The position numbers and the translations under genes are program-made. Source: Nocardia fluminea (GTDB lineage Bacteria > Actinomycetota > Actinomycetes > Mycobacteriales > Mycobacteriaceae). From it: a stretch of DNA of 64,000 bases. Where the stretch lies: NCBI RefSeq assembly GCF_002846365.1, contig NZ_PJMW01000001.1:1302001-1366000 (forward strand), read 5' to 3'. This document shows positions 51,012 to 59,924 of this stretch, piece by piece; the first letter of the stretch is position 1; the number at the start of each line of letters is the position of its first letter. The notes under the pieces were generated by a model. It was not told the DNA's origin, did no database searches, and saw only the letters and a program-made list of their open reading frames with translations.

Positions 51012-52766
51012 ATGAGCACCGGCACCCCCGCGCTCACCGTCACCGCGCTGCTGCTTGCGGCGCTTGCCACGGTCGGTATCGGGTTCTACGGAGTGCGCCT
51101 GTCACGCACGACCTCCGATTTCCTCGTCGCGTCGCGCACGGTGGGCTCACGGTGGAACGCGGCGGCGATCTCCGGCGAATACCTCTCCGCCGCTTCCTTT
51201 CTCGGCGTCGCCGGCTTGATCGCCAAATACGGGGCGGACGCACTGTGGTATCCGGTGGGTTTCACCGCGGGCTATGTGGGCCTGCTGATGTTCGTGGCCG
51301 CGCCGCTGCGCCGCTCCGGCGCGTACACCGTGCCGGACTTCGCCGAATTCCGGCTCGGCTCGATCCGGTTGCGGCGCATGGCCGCCGGTCTCGTCGTCCT
51401 GGTCTGCGCGGTGTATCTGATCCCGCAGTTCCAAGGGGCCGGACTGACCCTGCACATTCTGCTCGGAGTGCCCGCCTGGGTGGGCGCGGTCGCGGTCGGC
51501 GCGATCGTCCTCGCGAACGTGATCGGCGGCGGAATGCGGTCGGTCACCTTGGTGCAGGCGTTCCAGTACTGGCTGAAACTGACCGCGGTGGCGGTGCCCG
51601 CCCTGGTGCTCGGACTGCATTTCCTCGCCGACGAACGCCCCGTCGCCACCGCCGTTCCGCCGACCGTCGACGAACGCACCACCGTCGATATCTCCACCGA
51701 TGTCGTAGTGCACCTGGATGTTTCCCAGCAGGTGACGATCACCGGAACGCTCGACGGGCAGCCGGTCGCCGGACCGGTGGCGCTGACGCCCGGCGATCAC
51801 ACCCTCGCCGAGGGCACCGAACTGATCCTCGCACCGGGTGCGGCGGTTCCGGTGGTCGCCGGTGCCCCTGCCGACGGCGCGAGCTGGGTGGCGCCCGGCG
51901 GCGGCTTCGGCGGGCAACACCCGCAGTACCAGGTGTTCTCGCTGATCGTGGCGACCTTCCTCGGCACCATGGGACTGCCCCATGTGCTCGTCCGCTTCTA
52001 CACCAATCGTGACGGCCCGTCCGCGCGCCGGACCGCGCTGACGGTGATCGGACTGGTCGGCGTGTTCTACCTGTTCCCGATCCTGCTCGGCGTCTTCGCC
52101 CGCCTCCACGTGCCCCAACTGCTGATCACCGGCGCCTCCGACGCGGCCGTGGTGCTGCTGCCGGGCGCGGTGCTCGGCGGACTCGGTGGACAGCTGCTGG
52201 CCGCGCTGGCGGCGGCCGGGGCGATCGCGGCATTCCTGTCCACCTCGTCGGGGCTGCTGGTCAGCCTGGCGGGAGTGCTCAGCACCGACGTGCTGCGCGG
52301 CCGGATCCGGGACTTCCGGCTCGCCGCCCTGGTGGCAGGGCTGGTCCCGCTGTCACTCGCGGTGACCGTGGCGTCGCTCGATCTCTCGCGCACCGTCGCC
52401 CTCGCCTTCTCGGTGGCCGCGTCGACGTTGTGCCCGCTGCTGGTCCTCGGCATCTGGTGGCGCGGGCTCACCGCGGCCGGCGCGGCCGCCGGCATGCTCA
52501 CCGGCGGCATCACCGCGGGGGGAGCGACCGTGCTCGCGGTACTGGGTGGCGTCTCCCCCGACCTGGCCGACGGCTGGCCCGCCGCCGTCGTCGACTATCC
52601 GGGCGCGGTCAGCGTGCCGCTGGCGTTCGCGGTGACCATCCTGGTCAGCCTCGCCACCAGGGGGCAGGATCCCCGGGCGGTGGCGGGGGTGTTCCTGCGC
52701 ATGCACGCCCCCGAACGACTCGGGATGAGTGCCGATCGCGACCCCGAAACCGTCACTCACCGGTGA
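51012..52766 (+). CDS. Cation/acetate-type sodium:solute symporter with a large loop insert
   Basis: The 584-residue protein of the SSS family has about thirteen hydrophobic helices. SDFLVASRTVGSRWNAAAISGEYLSAASFLGVAGLIAKYG is the family start, and TFLGTMGLPHVLVRFYTNRDGPSARRT is an acetate-permease (ActP/MctC) signature. Unusually, residues about 205-300 form a long polar loop (TTVDISTDVVVHLDVSQQV, ALTPGDHTLAEGTELIL), which looks beta-rich and should face outside. The substrate is probably acetate, propionate or another monocarboxylate. It is downstream of the LytS/LytTR genes and probably in their transcript. Confidence 0.85.
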   Translation: MSTGTPALTVTALLLAALATVGIGFYGVRLSRTTSDFLVASRTVGSRWNAAAISGEYLSAASFLGVAGLIAKYGADALWYPVGFTAGYVGLLMFVAAPLRRSGAYTVPDFAEFRLGSIRLRRMAAGLVVLVCAVYLIPQFQGAGLTLHILLGVPAWVGAVAVGAIVLANVIGGGMRSVTLVQAFQYWLKLTAVAVPALVLGLHFLADERPVATAVPPTVDERTTVDISTDVVVHLDVSQQVTITGTLDGQPVAGPVALTPGDHTLAEGTELILAPGAAVPVVAGAPADGASWVAPGGGFGGQHPQYQVFSLIVATFLGTMGLPHVLVRFYTNRDGPSARRTALTVIGLVGVFYLFPILLGVFARLHVPQLLITGASDAAVVLLPGAVLGGLGGQLLAALAAAGAIAAFLSTSSGLLVSLAGVLSTDVLRGRIRDFRLAALVAGLVPLSLAVTVASLDLSRTVALAFSVAASTLCPLLVLGIWWRGLTAAGAAAGMLTGGITAGGATVLAVLGGVSPDLADGWPAAVVDYPGAVSVPLAFAVTILVSLATRGQDPRAVAGVFLRMHAPERLGMSADRDPETVTHR

Positions 52767-52776
52767 TCTCGCACCG

Positions 52777-52806
52777 ACCGTTCGTCGCACCACATCGACC
52801 GTTCGG
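52777..52806 (+). promoter_or_regulatory. Predicted LytTR response-regulator binding site
   Basis: ACCGTTCGT (52777-52785) and ACCGTTCGG (52798-52806) each fit the nine-base LytTR consensus [TA][AC][CA]GTTN[AG][TG]. They are direct repeats with a 12-base gap, the spacing known for AgrA/LytR-type regulators. The identity extends to about 20 bases on a 21-base period. The site lies 113 bases before the DUF485-symporter-acs genes and right after the first symporter. Confidence 0.75.
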
Positions 52807-52918
52807 CGCACGAGCGGCCACCTTCACCGAGTGACCCACACCACACCGTCATGCGACGGCGTCCGGGGACCTACCGTCATCCCCACGCACGACCCCCCTT
52901 CACGCTAGGACGACCGGC

Positions 52919-53272
52919 ATGACCCAAACCGACACCGAGGCGCCAGATCCGCGCACGCCGAGTGCCGACGAATGGCTCGCGGTACAAGCGAGCCCGCAAT
53001 TCCAAGAACTGCGAACTCGTTTGCGCCGCTTCATCTTCCCGATGACCGCGCTGTTCCTGGTGTGGTACCTGAGCTATGTGCTGCTCGGCGCCTACGCGCA
53101 CGACTTCATGGCACAGAAGGTCTTCGGCAACATCAATGTGGGTCTGCTGCTCGGGCTCGGGCAGTTCGTCTCCACGTTCCTCATCACCGGGCTCTACGTC
53201 CGGTTCGCCAACCGTGAACTGGACCCGCGCGCCGCGGCCATCCGCGAAGAGCTCGAAGGGGGCCTGGCATGA
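52919..53272 (+). CDS. DUF485 partner protein of the acetate symporter (MctB-like)
   Basis: The 117-residue protein has the DUF485 pattern: SPQFQELRTRLRRFIFPMTALFLVWYLSYVLLGAYAHDFMAQKVFGNINVGLLLGLGQFVSTFLITGLYVRFANRELDP. There are two membrane helices joined by a short outside loop. Proteins of this family (YjcH, MctB) always stand next to acetate symporters and probably assist them. Its stop overlaps the symporter start as ATGA. The 153-base gap upstream holds the LytTR repeats. Confidence 0.92.
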   Translation: MTQTDTEAPDPRTPSADEWLAVQASPQFQELRTRLRRFIFPMTALFLVWYLSYVLLGAYAHDFMAQKVFGNINVGLLLGLGQFVSTFLITGLYVRFANRELDPRAAAIREELEGGLA

Positions 53273-54897
53273 ACGTCACCCTTGCCGCGTCGTCGACGGT
53301 GGGCAACCCCATCGCCAATATCGCCATCTTCCTGCTGTTCGTCGCGGTCACCATGGTCGTGGTGATCCGGGCCAGCCGCAACAACGCCAGTGCCGCGGAC
53401 TATTTCACCGGTGGACGCGGGTTCTCCGGCCCGCAGAACGGCATCGCCATCGCCGGTGACTACCTGTCGGCGGCGAGTTTCCTCGGCATCGCGGGCGCGA
53501 TCGCCGTCTACGGCTACGACGGGTTCCTGTATTCGATCGGGTTCCTCGTCGCCTGGCTCGTCGCGCTGCTGCTGGTGGCCGAGATGCTGCGCAACACCGG
53601 CAAGTTCACCATGGCCGATGTGCTCAGCTTCCGGCTGAAGGAAGGCCCGGTGCGCACCGCGGCCGCGCTGACCACCCTCACCGTCTCGCTGTTCTATCTG
53701 CTCGCGCAGATGGCGGGCGCCGGTGGCCTGGTCGCGCTGCTGCTCGACATCTCCAGTCGCGCGGGCCAATCCGTCGTGATCGCGGCCGTCGGCGTGCTGA
53801 TGATCGTGTACGTGCTGGTCGGCGGCATGAAGGGCACCACCTGGGTGCAGATCATCAAGGCGGTGCTGCTGATCGCGGGCGCCGCGCTGATGACGGTGAT
53901 GGTGCTGGCCAAGTTCGGCTTCAACTTCTCCGACATCCTCGGTGCCGCGCAGGAATCGGTGAGCGAGTCCACCAGCAAGGCGGTCGCCGCCCGCGACGTG
54001 CTCGCACCCGGTGCGCAATACGGCGGCAGCGAGATGTCGAAACTGAACTTCCTGTCGCTGGGCCTGGCCCTGGTGCTCGGCACCGCCGGCCTGCCGCACG
54101 TGCTGATGCGCTTCTACACGGTCCCGACCGCGAAAGAGGCTCGGCGCTCGGTGGTCTGGGCGATCGCCCTGATCGGCGCCTTCTACCTGTTCACCCTGGT
54201 GCTCGGCTACGGCGCGGCGGCCATCGTCGGCCCGGACAGGATTCTCGCCGCCGCGGGTGGCCAGAACTCGGCGGCACCGCTGCTGGCGTTCGAACTCGGC
54301 GGGGTGATTTTGCTCGGGGTGATCTCGGCGGTCGCGTTCGCGACGATCCTCGCGGTCGTGGCGGGTCTCACCATCACCGCGTCGGCCTCGTTCGCCCACG
54401 ACATCTACGCCAGCGTGCTCAAGAAGGGCAACGTCGACGAGGTCAAGCAGGTGCGGGTCTCGCGGATCACCGCGGTGGTGATCGGTGTGCTCGCGATCGG
54501 TCTCGGCATCCTCGCCAACGGCCAGAACATCGCGTTCCTGGTGGCGCTGGCGTTCGCGGTGGCGGCGGCGGCGAACCTGCCGACGATCCTGTACTCGCTG
54601 TTCTGGAAGCGATTCAACACCACCGGCGCGCTGTGGTCGATGTACGGCGGCCTGATCTCGACCATCGTGCTCATCGTGTTCTCGCCCGCGGTGTCGGGCA
54701 GCAAGACCGCGATGATCAAGGGTGCCGACTTCGACTACTTCCCACTGTCCAACCCGGGCATCGTGTCCATTCCGCTGGCGTTCGCGCTCGGCATCCTCGG
54801 CACCTATCTGGGTGGCCGTGACGAGCAGGTCAAGGCCGCGGAGATGGAAGTCCGGTCGCTGACCGGCGTCGGTGCGGAGAAGGCGATCTCGCACTGA
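53269..54897 (+). CDS. Cation/acetate symporter ActP/MctC-like
   Basis: The 542-residue sodium:solute symporter has about thirteen helices. SAADYFTGGRGFSGPQNGIAIAGDYLSAASFLGIAGAIAVYGYDGFLYSIGFLVAWLVALLL is the acetate-permease core, and GTAGLPHVLMRFYTVPTAKEARRSVVWAIALIG and ASASFAHDIYASVLKKG are further family marks. It resembles the corynebacterial monocarboxylate carrier MctC (acetate, propionate, pyruvate) and E. coli ActP. It is coupled to the DUF485 gene and stands just before acs, so imported acetate can go straight to acetyl-CoA. Confidence 0.93.
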   Translation: MNVTLAASSTVGNPIANIAIFLLFVAVTMVVVIRASRNNASAADYFTGGRGFSGPQNGIAIAGDYLSAASFLGIAGAIAVYGYDGFLYSIGFLVAWLVALLLVAEMLRNTGKFTMADVLSFRLKEGPVRTAAALTTLTVSLFYLLAQMAGAGGLVALLLDISSRAGQSVVIAAVGVLMIVYVLVGGMKGTTWVQIIKAVLLIAGAALMTVMVLAKFGFNFSDILGAAQESVSESTSKAVAARDVLAPGAQYGGSEMSKLNFLSLGLALVLGTAGLPHVLMRFYTVPTAKEARRSVVWAIALIGAFYLFTLVLGYGAAAIVGPDRILAAAGGQNSAAPLLAFELGGVILLGVISAVAFATILAVVAGLTITASASFAHDIYASVLKKGNVDEVKQVRVSRITAVVIGVLAIGLGILANGQNIAFLVALAFAVAAAANLPTILYSLFWKRFNTTGALWSMYGGLISTIVLIVFSPAVSGSKTAMIKGADFDYFPLSNPGIVSIPLAFALGILGTYLGGRDEQVKAAEMEVRSLTGVGAEKAISH

Positions 54898-54908
54898 CGC
54901 CAACCCTG

Positions 54909-54940
54909 CCCGTGCCGGTGGTTCGCCCCACCGGCACGGG
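54909..54940 (+). terminator. Hairpin between the symporter gene and acs
   Basis: A perfect 13-bp stem (54909-54921 with 54928-54940) and a 6-base loop lie between the symporter stop and the acs ribosome site. There is no T run, so it may only dampen read-through, letting acs be expressed below or apart from the transporter. Confidence 0.6.
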
Positions 54941-54973
54941 TTCGTACCCCTGTTCTTCGAAGGAGAGATTCTT

Positions 54974-56878
54974 GTGACCAGTTACCCGCCCGCCCCGGAG
55001 TTCGCCGCGCAGGCCAATGCCGATGCCGCACTGTACGAGCGGGCGCGCGCCGATCGTGACGGTTTCTGGGCCGAACAGGCCAACCGGTTGCACTGGCACA
55101 AGCCCTTCACCGAAGTACTCGACTGGACCGACGCGCCGGTCGCGCGCTGGTTCGGCGACGGCGAGCTCAATGTCGCCTACAACTGCCTCGACCGCCACGT
55201 CATCGACGGGCACGGCGACCAGGTCGCCATCCACTGGGAAGGCGAACCCGGCGACTCCCGCGCGATCACCTACGCGGAGCTGCTCGATGAAGTGTGCAGG
55301 GCGGCGAACACTTTCACCGCGCTGGGACTGGTGCCCGGCGATCGGGTCGCGATCTACATGCCGATGGTGCCCGAAGCCATCGTGACGATGCTGGCCTGCG
55401 CGCGACTCGGACTCACCCACTCGGTGGTCTTCGCGGGATTCTCCCCCACGGCGCTGCGTCAGCGCGTCGACGACGCCGAGGCCCGGTTGATCGTGACCAC
55501 CGACGGCCAGTGGCGGCGCGGTAAGCCCGCCGCGCTGAAGTACGCCGTCGACGAGGCGCTGGGTTCGGATCCGTCGAGCGTCGAGCATGTGCTGGTGGTG
55601 CGCCGGGTCGGCCTGGACGTGCCGTGGACCGAGGTGCGTGATCTGTGGTGGGACGAAACCGTCGCCGCCGCTTCGCCTTCCCACGAAGCCCAGCCCTTCC
55701 CCGCCGAACACCCACTGTTCATCCTCTACACCTCCGGCACCACCGGAAAACCCAAAGGCATCCTCCACACCACCGGCGGCTACCTCACCCAAACCGCCTA
55801 CACCCACCACAACGTCTTCGACCACAAACCCGGACACGACATCTACTGGTGCACCGCCGACATCGGCTGGGTCACCGGACACAGCTACATCGTCTACGGA
55901 CCCCTCGCCAACCGCGCCACCCAAGTCGTCTACGAAGGCACCCCCAACTCCCCCGACGAACACCGCCACTTCCAGATCATCGAGAAATACGGCGTCACCA
56001 TCTACTACACCGCACCCACCCTCATCCGCACGTTCATGAAATGGGGCCGCGACATCCCCGACGCCCACGACCTGAGCACCCTGCGACTGCTCGGCTCCGT
56101 CGGCGAACCCATCAACCCCGAAGCCTGGCGCTGGTACCGAGAAGTATTCGGCGCGAACAACACACCGATCGTCGACACCTGGTGGCAAACCGAAACCGGC
56201 GCCATCATGATCGCACCACTGCCCGGCGTCACCGCGGCCAAACCGGGCGCGGCGATGGGTCCCCTGCCGGGAATTTCCGCCCAGGTCGTCGACGACGACG
56301 GTACGCCGGTGGGATCCGATGAATCCGGGCTGCTCGTGCTGGATCAGCCGTGGCCGTCGATGCTGCGCGGCATCTGGAACGACATGGACCGCTACCGCGA
56401 AACCTATTGGCAGCGTTTCGCTTCCGAGGGCTGGTATTTCGCCGGGGACGGCGCCAAGCTCGACGCCGACGGCGATCTGTGGATCCTGGGACGCGTCGAC
56501 GATGTCATGAATGTGTCGGGTCACCGTATCTCCACCGCCGAAGTGGAGTCAGCGCTCGTCGGGCATCCAGCCGTCGCCGAGGCCGCGGTGGTCGGTGCGT
56601 CCGACGAGACCACCGGCCAGGGCATCGTCGCCTTCGTCATCCTCACCGGGTCGGCGGCCGCGGCCGACGCGCTCGTGTCGGAACTCAAGGCGGCGGTGTC
56701 GCTGGAGATCAGCCCGATCGCCCGGCCGCGCGAGATCCACATCGTGCCCGAGCTGCCCAAGACCCGCAGCGGCAAGATCATGCGCAGGCTGCTGCGCGAT
56801 GTCGCCGAAGGACGCGAACTCGGCGACACCTCGACACTGGTCGATCCGACGGTGTTCGAGGCGATAGCCACCGCGTGA
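54974..56878 (+). CDS. acs: Acetyl-CoA synthetase-like acyl-CoA ligase
   Basis: The 634-residue adenylate-forming enzyme activates acetate (or propionate) to the CoA ester through an acyl-AMP. It has the ATP motif YTSGTTGKPKG, DIGWVTGHSYIVYGPL, DTWWQTETGA in the acyl pocket, YFAGDGAKLDADGDLWILGRVDDVMNVSGHRIS and the C-terminal lysine motif RSGKIMRR, which is the acetylation site in Acs. GTG follows AAGGAGAG. The stretch from about 55700 to 56250 uses quite different codons from the rest. It completes the uptake-activation unit with the symporters. Confidence 0.92.
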   Translation: MTSYPPAPEFAAQANADAALYERARADRDGFWAEQANRLHWHKPFTEVLDWTDAPVARWFGDGELNVAYNCLDRHVIDGHGDQVAIHWEGEPGDSRAITYAELLDEVCRAANTFTALGLVPGDRVAIYMPMVPEAIVTMLACARLGLTHSVVFAGFSPTALRQRVDDAEARLIVTTDGQWRRGKPAALKYAVDEALGSDPSSVEHVLVVRRVGLDVPWTEVRDLWWDETVAAASPSHEAQPFPAEHPLFILYTSGTTGKPKGILHTTGGYLTQTAYTHHNVFDHKPGHDIYWCTADIGWVTGHSYIVYGPLANRATQVVYEGTPNSPDEHRHFQIIEKYGVTIYYTAPTLIRTFMKWGRDIPDAHDLSTLRLLGSVGEPINPEAWRWYREVFGANNTPIVDTWWQTETGAIMIAPLPGVTAAKPGAAMGPLPGISAQVVDDDGTPVGSDESGLLVLDQPWPSMLRGIWNDMDRYRETYWQRFASEGWYFAGDGAKLDADGDLWILGRVDDVMNVSGHRISTAEVESALVGHPAVAEAAVVGASDETTGQGIVAFVILTGSAAAADALVSELKAAVSLEISPIARPREIHIVPELPKTRSGKIMRRLLRDVAEGRELGDTSTLVDPTVFEAIATA

Positions 56879-57035
56879 AGGATCGATATCTCGACGAGGC
56901 TCCCCGCGTCGCAGGCGGTCGGCGCGGGGATCGACTGGTCCGTGCCACGGACGCGGGGCCTCGAACCTGCCGAAAGGACACAGTCTGAGCGCGCCGGATG
57001 GACGAAGCCCACGCGGTACCGGGCATGCTGGGACG

Positions 57036-57668
57036 GTGGAGATACCAGTGTTCCCGCTCGGTGCGGTGTTACTACCCGGCGAATCGTTGTCGTTGCAGAT
57101 CTTCGAGCCGCGATACGTGGCACTGGTCGAGGACTGCACGGACGGGCGGCGGGAGCCGGAATTCGGTGTCGTGCTGATCGCTCGCGGACACGAAGTGGGC
57201 GGTGGTGAGGTGCGCACGGAGGTCGGCACCGTCGCCAGGATCACCGAGGTCATCGAACTGCCGGGTTCACGATATCGGTTGCGCTGCAAGGGAACCGACC
57301 GCATTCGCATCGAGAAGTGGCTCGACGACGCCCCGTATCCCCAGGCAGTAGCCGAGCCTTGGCCCGACGATCCCGGCGCCGACGACAGCGCGCTGCTGGC
57401 GGGTCTGCGGGAACGGGCGGAGCGGCTGCACAGCCTGACGGCACAGTTCGCGCGCCGCAACGGCATTCGCCGTCCACCGCCGTCGGCATCGCTGGACGAG
57501 TTGTCCGAGGATCCGACGATCCGCTCCTACGAGCTCGCCACTCGACTGCCGATCGGCCCGACCGACCGCCAGTCGGCTCTGTCCGCGCCGGACCCCCACA
57601 GTCGGCTCACCGCTCTCTCCACCGCCGTCGACGACGCGATCGCGATGATGGAGTTCCGCCTGCTGTGA
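57036..57668 (+). CDS. LON substrate-binding domain protein
   Basis: The 210-residue protein consists of the LON N-terminal (substrate-binding) domain alone. IPVFPLGAVLLPGESLSLQIFEPRYVALVEDC is the family opening, followed by the VGTVARITEVIELPGSRYRLRCKGTDRIRI core strands and a helical C-terminus. There is no ATPase or protease part, so it is not Lon itself; free-standing versions of this kind have no settled role. GTG at 57036. It is convergent with the oxidoreductase gene, 15 bases away. Confidence 0.85.
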   Translation: MEIPVFPLGAVLLPGESLSLQIFEPRYVALVEDCTDGRREPEFGVVLIARGHEVGGGEVRTEVGTVARITEVIELPGSRYRLRCKGTDRIRIEKWLDDAPYPQAVAEPWPDDPGADDSALLAGLRERAERLHSLTAQFARRNGIRRPPPSASLDELSEDPTIRSYELATRLPIGPTDRQSALSAPDPHSRLTALSTAVDDAIAMMEFRLL

Positions 57669-57683
57669 CGAAGGCGGCCGGCT

Positions 57684-58673
57684 CTACTGTTCGTCCGGTG
57701 ACGCGACGGTGATCACGATCTTGGCCCGCGCGTGTTCGGTCTCCATGTACTCGATGGCGGCCGGTGTTTCGGCCAGCGGATAGGTTCGGTCGATGGCCGG
57801 GCGGAGCAGACCCGACTCGATCAGTTCGCGCAGCTCCGTCAGCGACTGGGGCGTCTGCTCCGCCATCGGACCACGAACGGCCGGTTTCACGAACGGCCGA
57901 GCCAGCTGACCCCGGGCGAGCAGACCGACCGGGCCGAACCAGCTGCCGCCGTCGAAGTTGCCGCCACCGGACAGAACCAGGGTGCCGGTGGGTTCGACGA
58001 GCCGGAGCAGTTCGCGCAGCGTCCGCGTTCCGGCCAGGTCGAGAACGGTGTCATAGCGGCCGGTGACCGGCTCGCGGGTGTAGTCGAAGACCTGTTCCGC
58101 GCCGAGCGAGCGCGCCGCCTCGACATTGCGGGTACTGCACACCGCGCTGACCCGGGCACCCCGCGCTCGGGCGATCTGGACCGCGAAGGTCCCGACCCCG
58201 CCGGACGCGCCGATGATCAGCACCCGCTCGCCGTCGCCGACATGTCGCAGGCAGGTCAGGGCGGTATTGGCGGCCAACGGCACCGCCGCGGCCTCCGCGA
58301 AACTCAGGTTCGCCGGTTTCCGGTCGAGCAAACCTCTGGGCACTGCGACGAACTCAGCGAACGCCCCGCTGACCGCTTCCCCGAAGACGTCGTCACCCAC
58401 CGCCAGATCGGTGACACCGTCCCCCACTTCCTCGACCGTCCCCGCGAAGTCGCCGCCCTGCACCGGGTTCGCCGGTCCCCGGCGGCCGAAGACCGACCGA
58501 TCCATCCATCGCGCGATCTTCGGATCTCCCCGCATCAGATGCCAATCCCGCGCATTCACCGACGCGGCGTGCACCCGAACCAGCACCTGTCCCGCTTCCG
58601 CCCGCGGCCGCGCGACCTCCGCCGTCGCCAACATCGCCGATGACCCGTATACCCGCTGCACAATCGCCCTCAC
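57684..58673 (-). CDS. NAD(P)-dependent quinone oxidoreductase-like (MDR, zinc-free)
   Basis: The 329-residue medium-chain dehydrogenase/reductase begins with the GroES-like domain (VLVRVHAASVNARDWHLMRGD, GGDFAGTVEEVGDGVTDLAVGDDVFG). It then has a Rossmann domain with VLIIGASGGVGTFAVQIARARGARVSAV. Zinc-binding cysteines are absent, as in quinone reductases (QOR) and enoyl reductases. It uses NADPH to reduce quinones or enones; the substrate is unknown. GTG start at 58673. It is divergent from the Rieske lipoprotein. Confidence 0.85.
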   Translation of the reverse strand: MRAIVQRVYGSSAMLATAEVARPRAEAGQVLVRVHAASVNARDWHLMRGDPKIARWMDRSVFGRRGPANPVQGGDFAGTVEEVGDGVTDLAVGDDVFGEAVSGAFAEFVAVPRGLLDRKPANLSFAEAAAVPLAANTALTCLRHVGDGERVLIIGASGGVGTFAVQIARARGARVSAVCSTRNVEAARSLGAEQVFDYTREPVTGRYDTVLDLAGTRTLRELLRLVEPTGTLVLSGGGNFDGGSWFGPVGLLARGQLARPFVKPAVRGPMAEQTPQSLTELRELIESGLLRPAIDRTYPLAETPAAIEYMETEHARAKIVITVASPDEQ

Positions 58674-58864
58674 ACCGAGAACGCTAGGCGCCCGACCCCG
58701 CCACCCACATCAGGGAATCCCCCGATACATCCGGAGATTTCGGGCCGGTCGCCCCGCCTCGACAGGGGTCGAACCGGGAGGAGGTGTGGGCCGTTGACAG
58801 GGAAGGAGCCGGTGCGCGTGCGGAGCACACCGGCGGCCTCATCGACTGAAGCGGAGTACGACCG

Positions 58865-59287
58865 ATGACCCTCAACGATTTCTCGCTGAACCGTCGCACC
58901 GTCGTGGTGGGGGCCGGTGTCCTGGCCGCCGCGGCGACGTTGACCGCGTGCGGTAGCGGCGACGACACCGAGTCGGCAGCTGCCGCTTCCCCCGATCCGG
59001 GAGCGCCCGCGGGTGCGCTGACCAAAGCGGCGGACGTTCCGGTGGGCGGTGGGGTGATCGTGGGCGACACCGTGGTCACCCAGCCGACCGCGGGCACTTT
59101 CGTCGGGCTGTCCTCGACCTGCACGCACGCGGGATGCAAGGTGGCCACCGTGGCCAGAGGCACGATCAACTGCCCCTGTCACGGCAGCCGGTTCGAGCTC
59201 GACGGTGCGGTGCGCGGCGGTCCCGCGACCGCGCCGCTGTCCGCCAAACCTGTTCGCGTCGAGGGGGACTCGATCGTTCCCGCCTGA
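58865..59287 (+). CDS. Rieske [2Fe-2S] lipoprotein
   Basis: The 140-residue exported protein has a twin-arginine-like signal ([21 protein letters not shown]) with a lipobox, an Ala/Ser/Pro linker and a small Rieske domain. CTHAGC gives Cys86, His88 and the disulfide Cys91. CPCHGS gives Cys103, Cys105 and His106, so the cluster ligands Cys86, His88, Cys103 and His106 and the disulfide Cys91-Cys105 are complete. It is a membrane-tethered electron carrier, not the cytochrome bc1 subunit, which is larger. Its partner is unknown. A strong hairpin follows the stop. Confidence 0.9.
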   Translation: MTLNDFSLNRRTVVVGAGVLAAAATLTACGSGDDTESAAAASPDPGAPAGALTKAADVPVGGGVIVGDTVVTQPTAGTFVGLSSTCTHAGCKVATVARGTINCPCHGSRFELDGAVRGGPATAPLSAKPVRVEGDSIVPA

Positions 59288-59292
59288 GCACG

Positions 59293-59337
59293 CCGCACGC
59301 CCGCGCCGCGGCGGTCGCCGGCAGCGCGGGCGTGCGG
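59293..59337. terminator. Bidirectional terminator between the Rieske and VOC genes
   Basis: A perfect 14-bp GC-rich stem (59293-59306 with 59324-59337) surrounds a 17-base loop, between two convergent genes whose stops lie within about 10 bases of it. Confidence 0.78.
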
Positions 59338-59346
59338 ACGATCCGA

Positions 59347-59814
59347 TCAGCCCGCGTTCATCATTTCGGACATGCGCCGTTCCATCTCTTCCGGCGAGAC
59401 GTCTTCGATGTGGGTGGCCACGGTCCAGCGGTGGCCCCACGGGTCCTCGAAGGAGCCGCTGCGGTCGCCGTAGAACTGGTCGGTCATGGGCGTGATCGCG
59501 GTGGCGCCCGAGGTGAGCGCCGCGGCGAAGGCGGCGTCCGCGTCCTCGACGTAGACCATCAGGTTCACCGGGGAACCGCCCACGGCCTTCGGGTCGACGA
59601 ACCCGATCTCGGGAACGGGGTCACCGACCATCAGTACCGAGTCGCCCACCAGCAGTTCACTGTGGACGACGGAGCCGCCGGGGCCGTCCATCTTCATGCG
59701 CACGGTCGCGCCGAAGATCGCGGTGTAGAAGTCGATGGCGGCGGCAGCTCCCGCGCACGCCAGCCCGGGACAGATCCGCGGATAGCCTTCGGGAAAGGGG
59801 GAAACATCAGACAT
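59347..59814 (-). CDS. VOC superfamily (PhnB/glyoxalase-like) protein
   Basis: The 155-residue protein has the YPRICPGLACAGAAAAIDFYTAIFGATVRMKM start and the DQFYGDRSGSFEDPWGHRWTVATHIEDVSPEEM end seen in PhnB-type VOC proteins. The paired beta-alpha-beta-beta-beta units are evident. The metal site is partial, so it may be a ligand-binding protein rather than an enzyme. ATG at 59814 follows GGAGG by six bases. It is divergent from the F420-type oxidoreductase, and its start lies about 110 bases from the first KstR-like box. Confidence 0.82.
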   Translation of the reverse strand: MSDVSPFPEGYPRICPGLACAGAAAAIDFYTAIFGATVRMKMDGPGGSVVHSELLVGDSVLMVGDPVPEIGFVDPKAVGGSPVNLMVYVEDADAAFAAALTSGATAITPMTDQFYGDRSGSFEDPWGHRWTVATHIEDVSPEEMERRMSEMMNAG

Positions 59815-59924
59815 CGGAAACCTCCGTGTCGAGAGTGATGCTCGGACGACCACCAGCGTATTCCCCTCACCTGATCGGGGAAAGGCCGTCGATCGACCCC
59901 GCCGTCCGCGGAGATCGGGACTGG

